Source: an uncultured Atopobium sp. | GTDB taxonomy: Bacteria; Actinomycetota; Coriobacteriia; Coriobacteriales; Atopobiaceae | Direction: 5' to 3' | Length of the DNA stretch: 5,740 bases | Assembly (NCBI GenBank): GCA_937926845.1 | Contig: CALBBS010000219.1 | Span: 1-5,740 of the forward strand | Part shown: positions 1 to 5,632 of the stretch, one piece after another | Position numbering within the stretch: the first letter of the stretch is position 1 | Layout of the letters: each line of letters begins with the position of its first letter | Notes under the pieces: model-generated | Told to the model about the DNA's origin: nothing | Databases searched by the model: none | Seen by the model: only the letters and a program-made list of their open reading frames with translations | Program-made: the position numbers and the translations under genes

Positions 1-456
1 GTACCAGGTTCTTTGGCTATTGACACCGTGGAAGAAGTTGCCGCTCAGGCGGACGCCATGAGAGCTGCAAAGAAGGTTGGTCTAGTGGTACAGACCACCA
101 TGAGCGCCGCTAAGCTCTCTGAAGTAGTTAACGCAGTACTTCCGCTTGTTGACGAGCTTCGCGTCATGAATACTATCTGCGAGGCTACTGCGGGCCACCA
201 GGACTCTTGTATGAGGCTTGCAAAAGAGTCTGATGTCATGATTATTATTGGCGGCAGGATCTCTGCAAATACCACTCGCTTAGCAGAGATTTCAAAGCTC
301 TATTGCCCCGCAACCTATCACATTGAAGGCGCTGATGAGCTGCAAGCTTCTTGGTTTGAGGGAGCAGAGCATATTGGTATTACCGCCGGCGCTTCTACGC
401 CGGAAGCTCATATCAATGCAGTTAAATCAGCTATTGAACAAATCGTAGGCGCCTAA
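1..456 (+). CDS. ispH: 4-hydroxy-3-methylbut-2-enyl diphosphate reductase (IspH/LytB), 5'-truncated by the window edge
   Basis: IspH is a cytosolic [4Fe-4S] enzyme that converts HMBPP to IPP and DMAPP, the final step of the MEP isoprenoid pathway. The frame is open from base 1, so 151 C-terminal residues of a protein normally about 280-320 long are visible; the TTG at base 13 is an internal leucine codon, not a start. Visible family motifs, in fragment numbering, are QTTMS (31-35), NTICEATAGHQ (57-67), in which C60 should be the third cluster-ligating cysteine, the substrate-binding S-x-N at 88-90 (GGRISANTTRL), and TAGASTPE near the end, with S132 matching the second phosphate-binding serine. 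The first two cluster cysteines and the catalytic glutamate lie upstream of the window. The motif usually reads K-N-S-x-N and here reads R-I-S-A-N, which keeps the key serine and asparagine. The gene ends with TAA one base before the next start, so the two are probably cotranscribed. The family call is firm. Confidence 0.95.
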   Translation, partial: VPGSLAIDTVEEVAAQADAMRAAKKVGLVVQTTMSAAKLSEVVNAVLPLVDELRVMNTICEATAGHQDSCMRLAKESDVMIIIGGRISANTTRLAEISKLYCPATYHIEGADELQASWFEGAEHIGITAGASTPEAHINAVKSAIEQIVGA

Positions 457-457
457 T

Positions 458-1840
458 ATGGAACAGCGCGCAGACTACGGAAATACAAAATCTGGTGGAC
501 TTGGTGCGCTTATTGAGTCCGTTGAAGAGGGTAGTCCTGCGTGGAAGGCTGGCCTTGAGCCAGGCATGATTATCGAGAAGGTCAATGGTGTAGTGCCAAA
601 AGATCTGATTGATTGGCGTTGGGAAGCTGACGGCTCCGTCTGTGAGCTTGAAGTTTCTGTTCCTGGTGATGATGAGCTTTATGAGTGCGTGCTTGAGCGT
701 GAATCTGGAGAAGACTGGGGCGTTGATTTTGTTGACGTACTTTTTGACGGCATCAAGACCTGTGTAAACGCGTGCCAGTTCTGCTTTATGGCCATGCTGC
801 CAGAAGATATGCGCCCTTCGCTTTCTATTAGAGATGACGATTATCGCCTGAGCTTCTTGCAGGGTAATTTTGTTACGCTCACTAACCTCACCGATGAGGA
901 TGTTGAGCGCATCATCTCTCACAAGCTTGAGCCCATGAATGTCTCGCTCCATGCAATTTCTCCTGAGGTGCGTCGTAATCTCATTGGCGCTCGCGCTGCT
1001 AGGGGCATTGAAGTTCTTCAGAAACTTATGGACGCTGGTATTGAGATCCACGGCCAGATTGTTTTGTGCCCTAATATCAATGATGGCGAAGAGCTTGATA
1101 AAACGCTTGATTGGGTAGAGGCTCATCACCAAATTACGTCTCTGGCCATTGTTCCGCTTGGTTATACCAAAGACTCCAAACGCTTTACGCATTCGTATTC
1201 TGATGATGTGGAGCTATCCCGCTCTGTAGTCAAAATCGTTGAGCCCTACCAGGAGCGTGCACGTGCCTCTTTGGGCATTACGCGCTTCCAGCTCTCTGAT
1301 GAGTTCTACGTAGACGCTCAGCTACCTATTCCACCTGCGTATACGTATGACGGGTATCCACAGTTCTATGACGGTATTGGTATGCTCAGAAGCTTCCTCG
1401 ATGAAGCTGAAGAGGTCTGTAGCACTATGCGTGCAGGGCTTGATGAGGCAAATACCTATCTTTCTGCTCGCTCTCGCAAGATTTTGATGATTGTAGGAGA
1501 AGCTGCTCAGCAAACTATCCAGACCTTCTGCGACGACTGGTCAGCTAACGGCAACGTTTCTACTTTTGCCGTGCGCAACGATTTCTTTGGTGGAGACGTT
1601 AATGTCACAGGACTTATCTGCGCCGTTGATCTTCTCGCCCAGGTACCTGAAGACCTCACAAACATTTTGGTAGTGCTCCCTGAGGTCATGTTTAACTTTG
1701 ATAAGGTCACCCTTGATGGCATGTCACTAGCCGATTTAACTGCGCAGCTAGACGCACGCGGAGCAAAAGTCATCATGTCAATTCCTGGTCCCACAAACAT
1801 TGCCACGTCATGCATTAAAGCGCTCAAAGAGTGGGATTAG
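458..1840 (+). CDS. PDZ / radical SAM / DUF512 protein of unknown function
   Basis: This 460-residue protein belongs to the DUF512 family of putative Fe-S oxidoreductases, whose reaction is not established to my knowledge. A PDZ-like domain occupies about residues 13-85 (GGLGALIESVEEGSPAWKAG, then PGMIIEKVNG). A radical SAM core follows, with a CX3CX2C cluster motif, CVNACQFC, at C102, C106 and C109, and then the family block LPEDMRPSL...DDDYRLSFLQGNFVTLTN (about 114-143). The DUF512 domain covers roughly 265-455 and includes NDFFGGDVNVTG (374-385) and LPEVMFNFD (407-415). No signal peptide or membrane segment is visible, so it is probably cytosolic. The start is the first ATG after the ispH stop; only a weak AGG lies upstream, so translation may be coupled to ispH. 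Homologues commonly sit beside der, as here, which suggests but does not show a link to translation or ribosome biogenesis. In many relatives the residues after the last cluster cysteine read FIDQLP; here they read FMAMLP. Family call firm, function unknown. Confidence 0.9.
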   Translation: MEQRADYGNTKSGGLGALIESVEEGSPAWKAGLEPGMIIEKVNGVVPKDLIDWRWEADGSVCELEVSVPGDDELYECVLERESGEDWGVDFVDVLFDGIKTCVNACQFCFMAMLPEDMRPSLSIRDDDYRLSFLQGNFVTLTNLTDEDVERIISHKLEPMNVSLHAISPEVRRNLIGARAARGIEVLQKLMDAGIEIHGQIVLCPNINDGEELDKTLDWVEAHHQITSLAIVPLGYTKDSKRFTHSYSDDVELSRSVVKIVEPYQERARASLGITRFQLSDEFYVDAQLPIPPAYTYDGYPQFYDGIGMLRSFLDEAEEVCSTMRAGLDEANTYLSARSRKILMIVGEAAQQTIQTFCDDWSANGNVSTFAVRNDFFGGDVNVTGLICAVDLLAQVPEDLTNILVVLPEVMFNFDKVTLDGMSLADLTAQLDARGAKVIMSIPGPTNIATSCIKALKEWD

Positions 1841-1851
1841 CCACGTATTGC

Positions 1852-1860
1852 TGGTATTAT
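1852..1860 (+). promoter_or_regulatory. Possible extended -10 promoter element ahead of der
   Basis: The 46-base gap between the DUF512 gene and der contains TGGTATTAT, which fits an extended -10 (TGn followed by TATTAT, one mismatch from TATAAT). No good -35 lies at the normal spacing: bases 1832-1837 read TGGGAT. Extended -10 promoters can tolerate that. Transcription would begin near base 1867, giving a leader of about 20 bases before the der ATG. It could equally be chance in a short AT-rich spacer, with der transcribed from further upstream. Confidence 0.3.
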
Positions 1861-1875
1861 TAAACCAACTGAATG

Positions 1876-1884
1876 AAAGGTGAG
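1876..1884 (+). promoter_or_regulatory. Ribosome binding site of der
   Basis: AAAGGTGAG lies just upstream of the der ATG at 1887 and complements the 3' end of 16S rRNA well. It is one of the clearest Shine-Dalgarno sequences in the window. It supports the ATG at 1887 as the start and suggests der is translated independently of the gene before it. Confidence 0.75.
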
Positions 1885-1886
1885 AC

Positions 1887-3212
1887 ATGGCTAAGCCCAT
1901 TGTTGCTATTGTTGGACGCCCAAATGTTGGTAAGTCTACGCTGGTAAATAGAATTGCCGAGAAACGCGATGCAATCGTGCACGAATCTAGGGGAGTAACC
2001 CGAGACCGCTCATATCACGACGCTGACTGGAATGGTCGTGAGTTTAAGCTCATTGACACCGGCGGTATTGAGTCAATTAAATCGCAGGATCGCTTTGCTC
2101 CACACATTCGTGAGCAGGCACTTCTTGCGTGTGAAGAAGCAGATGTCATCGTTTTTGTGGTAGACGGCTCTACCGGCGTTACCGATGAAGACGAAGAAGT
2201 TGCGCGCATTGTCCGCAAGAGCGCCAAGCCTGTGTTCTTGGTTGTCAACAAGAAAGATAACCCTGCAACAGAGCAGGATGGTCTTTGGGACTTCTATGCA
2301 CTTGGTTGTGGAGAGCCTCTGCCTCTGTCTGCTTCACACGGTCACGGTACAGGCGACTTACTGGATGACATAGTCAACGCATTCCCTGAGGCTGATGAAG
2401 AGCCAGAGGATGACGGCATTCTTAACCTTGCCATCATCGGCCGACCAAATGTAGGTAAATCTTCGCTGGCAAACCGACTGGCTAACAAGAAACGCTCTAT
2501 TGTTTCTGATGTTGCTGGTACTACGCGTGACGCTATTGACACCATGATTGAATGGAAGGGAACTCCCATTCGTCTTGTTGATACCGCCGGTATTCGCAAA
2601 AAGAGCCAGGTACACGAGGACGTTGAGTACTACAGTCTGGTCAGAGGCCTGCAGGCAATGGACCGTGCAGACGTCTGTCTTCTTGTTGTTGACGCCTCTG
2701 TTGGCGTAACCGAGCAGGACCAGAAACTTGCAAACATGGCTGTAGAGCGTGGGTGTGCGCTGGTGCTCCTGCTTAACAAGTGGGATCTTATTGATTCTGA
2801 GGCAAAGCGCGATGAGGTAGCAGTCTCTGTAGCAAAGCGCCTAGCCTTTGCACCTTGGATTGCTTCTATCAACGTTTCTGCACTTACTGGCCGCGCTATT
2901 GATAAGGTACTTGCTGCTGCTCTTTCGGCTGCAGAATCCCGCGCACTTCAGCTTAAGACTTCCGAGCTCAACGAACTTCTCGCCCAGATTAGAGAGGGTG
3001 GGCATACGGTGTCTGACCGAGGCCGTCGCCTTAAGATTCAGTATGCTACTCAGACGGGCTCTAAGCCTCCTGTTATCTCGTTCTGGTGCAATGCTCCAGA
3101 CCTTGTTGATGACAACTACGAGCGCTTTATTGAAAACAGACTTCGCGAGAAGTTCTCTCTGATTGGTACACCTATTCGTTTGAAGTTCCGTAAGAAGGTC
3201 GAATCTAACTAA
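1887..3212 (+). CDS. der: Ribosome biogenesis GTPase Der (EngA)
   Basis: Der is an essential GTPase with two tandem G domains that binds the 50S subunit and helps its late maturation in the cytoplasm. The 441 residues match the usual length. G domain 1 has the P-loop GRPNVGKS (10-17), DTGG (57-60), NKKD (121-124) and SAS (148-150). An acidic linker (about 167-177, EADEEPEDD) leads to G domain 2, with GRPNVGKS (185-192), DTAG (232-235), NKWD (297-300) and SAL (331-333). The C-terminal KH-like domain spans about 352-437, with the conserved block IQYATQTGSKPP (384-395) and the basic end RLKFRKK. Every nucleotide-binding motif is intact in both domains, so the protein should be functional. The start has a strong ribosome binding site, and the G1 motif sits at the expected distance from it. 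The stop codon shares its last base with the plsY start, so the two are almost certainly cotranslated. There is no fusion to cytidylate kinase, a der neighbour in many other actinobacteria. Confidence 0.98.
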   Translation: MAKPIVAIVGRPNVGKSTLVNRIAEKRDAIVHESRGVTRDRSYHDADWNGREFKLIDTGGIESIKSQDRFAPHIREQALLACEEADVIVFVVDGSTGVTDEDEEVARIVRKSAKPVFLVVNKKDNPATEQDGLWDFYALGCGEPLPLSASHGHGTGDLLDDIVNAFPEADEEPEDDGILNLAIIGRPNVGKSSLANRLANKKRSIVSDVAGTTRDAIDTMIEWKGTPIRLVDTAGIRKKSQVHEDVEYYSLVRGLQAMDRADVCLLVVDASVGVTEQDQKLANMAVERGCALVLLLNKWDLIDSEAKRDEVAVSVAKRLAFAPWIASINVSALTGRAIDKVLAAALSAAESRALQLKTSELNELLAQIREGGHTVSDRGRRLKIQYATQTGSKPPVISFWCNAPDLVDDNYERFIENRLREKFSLIGTPIRLKFRKKVESN

Positions 3213-3874
3213 TGTCTGGAATTGTTGTTGCTCTGATTTTTGGACTCATTGCATTTGGCCTTGGTGGCATTCCATTTGGCCTGATTATTGCAAGCGTTAT
3301 GGCTCATGAAGATATTCGCAAACTTGGATCAGGAAACATTGGCACCACCAATGTTGCAAGAAATGCTGGTAAAGCTGCAGGTATTCTTACGCTTCTTTGC
3401 GATGCAGGTAAGGGCATTGTTAGCGTCATGCTGGTTCGCTGGTTCTTGGTAGCCCAGGGATTTACTCCTCTGGTCTCGGGAAATGATCACGCAGAGGCTG
3501 AGCTCATTATTTCTTTTGTGTATGCCTGCTGCGTTCTTGGTCATATTTTCTCGCCTTGGCTTCATTTCCATGGCGGTAAGGGAATTGCTGTTGGATTTGG
3601 CGGTGGCCTTGCTGTAAATCCACTTGCTGCTCTTGTAGCTCTTGCGGTGTTTATTACGCTTGCCTTACCAACTAAGTACGTATCGCTTGGCTCCATTGGC
3701 GCAGCTGTTGCCATTCCACTATTCTGCCTACTATTTGGCATGGATCTTGTGGCAACCATTCCAGTATTTGTTGTAGCAGCGGCAGTTATTTGGGCACATC
3801 GCGAGAATATCAATCGTCTTAATGCTGGTAGTGAGTCTAAATTCTCTTTCGGCGAAAAGAAAAAGGACAACTAA
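3212..3874 (+). CDS. plsY: Acyl-phosphate:glycerol-3-phosphate acyltransferase PlsY
   Basis: PlsY is an integral membrane enzyme that moves a fatty acyl group from acyl-phosphate to the sn-1 position of glycerol 3-phosphate, giving lysophosphatidate, the first step of phospholipid synthesis. The acyl-phosphate comes from PlsX, which is not in the window. The 220-residue protein is hydrophobic, with membrane-like stretches near 3-30, 55-84, 98-118, 125-152 and 156-195. The three family motifs are present: GSGNIGTTNVAR (39-50) followed by DAGKG (64-68); HIFSPWLHFHGGKG (111-124); and HRENINRL (196-203) near a charged C-terminus. Motif 2 reads FHGGKG where most relatives have FKGGKG. A polar stretch at about 83-98 makes the protein slightly longer than the common 190-210. 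The ATG overlaps the der stop (TAATG). An AAGAAGG about 12 bases upstream, inside der, may act as ribosome binding site, though coupling seems more likely. The next gene, gpsA, makes its substrate. Confidence 0.96.
   Translation: MSGIVVALIFGLIAFGLGGIPFGLIIASVMAHEDIRKLGSGNIGTTNVARNAGKAAGILTLLCDAGKGIVSVMLVRWFLVAQGFTPLVSGNDHAEAELIISFVYACCVLGHIFSPWLHFHGGKGIAVGFGGGLAVNPLAALVALAVFITLALPTKYVSLGSIGAAVAIPLFCLLFGMDLVATIPVFVVAAAVIWAHRENINRLNAGSESKFSFGEKKKDN
3861..3867 (+). promoter_or_regulatory. Ribosome binding site of gpsA
   Basis: AAAAGGA lies inside the last codons of plsY, about 9 bases before the gpsA ATG at 3877. It supports that start, which is only 2 bases past the plsY stop, and fits tight operon coupling. 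Confidence 0.65.
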
Positions 3875-3876
3875 TC

Positions 3877-4887
3877 ATGAAAAAAGTTGCTGTTATTGGT
3901 TCGGGATCATGGGGTACCGCACTTTCAACACTTCTTGCTTCAACATCTGAGGAGGTAATCATCTGGTCCAGGGAGGCCGATGTTACCGAGTCCATCAATA
4001 AAGAGCACGTTAACTGCAGACATCTTTCTGATTCGGAGCTTCCACACAATATTGTGTCTACCACTAGTGAGGCTGAGGCTCTCGCCGATGTAGATGCTGT
4101 TGTTATGGCTGCTCCTTCCGCGTTTTTGCGCTCTGTTTGTGCTGCTTGCGCACCATATCTTAATCCAGAGGTTGATGTTTTAATCCTCTCCAAGGGTATG
4201 GAAGCAGGCTCTCACAAACTTATGCACGAAGTTGCTGCTGACGAGCTTGGAAACCCTGCAAGAATTGCAGTTCTTTCCGGTCCAAACCACGCAGAAGAGG
4301 TCATTAAACAGGGAATTTCTGCAGCAGTTGTAGCATCTGAAGATGCCGCGGTTGCAAAGCGCTTCCAAACACTGCTTTCTCGTCCATACTTCAGAACCTA
4401 CGTGAGCTCTGACGTACGCGGTGTTGAGGCTTGTGCTGCTGCCAAAAACGTTGTTGCTATTGCCTGTGGTATTGCTGTTGGTCTGGGCAACGGTGATAAC
4501 GCTCTTGCTGCACTTATGACGCGTGGCTTAGCGGAGCTGGGCCGCGTAGAATGTGCTATTGGCGGAGATCCACTCACCTGCATGGGTCTTGCAGGAATGG
4601 GAGACCTGGTTGCAACCTGTACCTCCGAGCATTCTAGAAATAGAACATTTGGAGAAGCCTTGGTCAAGGGTAAGACGCTTCAGTCTTACCAGGAAGAGAC
4701 CGGTATGGTTGTTGAGGGTGCTCAGGCTGTTATTGGTCTCTATGAGCTTGGTCAGCAGATGAGTGTTGAGATGCCTATTACGGCAGCTGTTCACGCTGTA
4801 CTTTACGAAGGTGCTACGCCAGAAGAAATTACTTCTCGCCTTACAAACCGCCTTCCAAATGAAGAATTTTATGGAATGACTCGATAG
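3877..4887 (+). CDS. gpsA: Glycerol-3-phosphate dehydrogenase [NAD(P)+] GpsA
   Basis: GpsA is a cytosolic enzyme that reduces dihydroxyacetone phosphate with NAD(P)H to sn-glycerol 3-phosphate, the backbone for phospholipids. The 336 residues match the family. The N-terminal Rossmann fold begins at once with the dinucleotide motif GSGSWG (8-13). SKG (105-107) carries a substrate-binding lysine, and GPNHAEE (135-141) is the family's GPS/T-x-A-x-E block with asparagine in the usual serine/threonine position. The helical C-terminal domain has AAAKNVVAI (187-195) with the likely catalytic lysine K190, then GLAGMGDL (237-244) and SRNRTFG (253-259), whose arginine and asparagine contact substrate and cofactor. 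No key residue is missing. The gene lies 2 bases after plsY, the enzyme that uses its product, a common pairing in Gram-positive bacteria. It has a good ribosome binding site. Its TAG stop overlaps the ribosome binding site of the next gene. Confidence 0.98.
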   Translation: MKKVAVIGSGSWGTALSTLLASTSEEVIIWSREADVTESINKEHVNCRHLSDSELPHNIVSTTSEAEALADVDAVVMAAPSAFLRSVCAACAPYLNPEVDVLILSKGMEAGSHKLMHEVAADELGNPARIAVLSGPNHAEEVIKQGISAAVVASEDAAVAKRFQTLLSRPYFRTYVSSDVRGVEACAAAKNVVAIACGIAVGLGNGDNALAALMTRGLAELGRVECAIGGDPLTCMGLAGMGDLVATCTSEHSRNRTFGEALVKGKTLQSYQEETGMVVEGAQAVIGLYELGQQMSVEMPITAAVHAVLYEGATPEEITSRLTNRLPNEEFYGMTR

Positions 4888-4890
4888 GAG
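4886..4890 (+). promoter_or_regulatory. Ribosome binding site of rpe, overlapping the gpsA stop
   Basis: AGGAG begins inside the gpsA TAG stop and ends 6 bases before the ATG at 4897. This spacing suits that ATG better than the in-frame TTG at 4894, which would leave only 3 bases, so it decides the rpe start. Confidence 0.75.
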
Positions 4891-4896
4891 AGTTTG

Positions 4897-5571
4897 ATGA
4901 ATAACGTTCTGGTAGCACCATCTGTTCTATCTGCAGATTTCTCCAAGCTTAAGAGTGAGCTTGATTCAATTGCAAACGCTGACTACATCCATTACGACGT
5001 TATGGATGGTCATTTTGTGCCCAATATTTCCTTTGGTCCAGATATTTTCTCGTACTGCAAAAAGACCTCTGAGCTGCCTATTGATGTCCATCTGATGGTC
5101 ACCAATCCAGCTGAGATTGTGCCGCTGTTCCTAGACCGTGGCGCTGACGTTGTCACTTTCCACTACGAGGCCGAGGTTCATGCTCATCGTCTTGTTCACC
5201 TTATCAAGGATTCTGGTGCTCAGGCTGGTATCTCACTTTGCCCAGGAACTCCTGTAAGCGTTCTTGAGGATCTTATCGAAGATCTTGACCTAGTGCTTAT
5301 CATGACGGTTAATCCTGGCTTTGGTGGTCAGAAGTTTATTCCTCACTCAATTGAGAAGCTCAAAGCTCTTAAAGAGCTCTGCCGCAAACATAATGTTCAT
5401 CCTCTGATTGAGGTTGATGGTGGCATTAGCTCAGCTAACGCAGCTGATGTTGTAGCTGCAGGCGCTAACATGCTTGTTGCGGGTAGTGCTGTGTTTGGCC
5501 AGGAAGATCGTGGTGCAACTATCCAGGCAATCCGCGATGCTGGCGAGTCCGCTCTTACCGTTCAGGGCTAG
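4897..5571 (+). CDS. rpe: Ribulose-phosphate 3-epimerase
   Basis: Rpe interconverts D-ribulose 5-phosphate and D-xylulose 5-phosphate in the non-oxidative pentose phosphate pathway, as a cytosolic metal-dependent TIM barrel. The frame can be read from TTG at 4894, but the ATG at 4897 is preferred because of ribosome binding site spacing and gives 224 residues, normal for the family. Visible motifs are APSVLSADF (7-15) with the substrate serine S9; IHYDVMDGHFVPN (31-43) with H32 as metal ligand and D34 as ligand and acid/base; DVHLMV (63-68) with H65 as ligand; MTVNPGFGGQ (136-145), the phosphate-side loop; and EVDGGI (172-177) with D174, the second acid/base. GSAVFG (196-201) completes the phosphate-binding end. 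All catalytic residues are intact. The gap to gpsA is 9 bases, so rpe is probably the last tightly packed gene of the der-plsY-gpsA run. A 61-base gap follows. Confidence 0.97.
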   Translation: MNNVLVAPSVLSADFSKLKSELDSIANADYIHYDVMDGHFVPNISFGPDIFSYCKKTSELPIDVHLMVTNPAEIVPLFLDRGADVVTFHYEAEVHAHRLVHLIKDSGAQAGISLCPGTPVSVLEDLIEDLDLVLIMTVNPGFGGQKFIPHSIEKLKALKELCRKHNVHPLIEVDGGISSANAADVVAAGANMLVAGSAVFGQEDRGATIQAIRDAGESALTVQG

Positions 5572-5632
5572 GCTGCACTCTCAAGCATCATTTGCACATA
5601 GACCACCAAGATTAAATCAACAGAAACATATT

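Noticed and set aside
13..15. TTG at base 13 as a gene start
   Set aside because: The frame is open from base 1 and the protein is clearly the interior of IspH, so this is an internal leucine codon.
386..403. Perfect 6-base inverted repeat CCGGCG / CGCCGG with a 6-base loop near the end of ispH; an overlapping alternative pairing GCTTC / GAAGC also exists
   Set aside because: It sits in codons for the conserved TAGASTPE motif and is not followed by a run of T. A stem this short is expected by chance, and the two pairings exclude each other.
431..1192. Long antisense open frame of 253 codons opposite the DUF512 gene
   Set aside because: It lies almost wholly opposite a gene with clear family motifs, its translation shows no recognisable domain, and no ribosome binding or promoter signal stands out. 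It is best explained by the codon bias of the sense strand.
1852..1867. Hairpin TGGT / ACCA in the gap before der as a terminator
   Set aside because: The stem is only 4 base pairs with an 8-base AT-rich loop and no T tract, too weak for an intrinsic terminator.
2848..3162. Leucine-rich 104-codon frame on the + strand inside der
   Set aside because: It is out of frame with the conserved C-terminal half of Der, and its apparent hydrophobicity follows from frame-shifted codons. No independent start signal was seen.
4894..4896. TTG as the rpe start
   Set aside because: It would leave only 3 bases after the AGGAG; the ATG directly after it has proper spacing and is a better start codon.
5592..5618. 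Promoter in the gap after rpe (TTGCAC as -35, TAAATC or TTAAAT as -10)
   Set aside because: The spacing is 14-15 bases and neither hexamer pair is a good match, so it cannot be told from chance.
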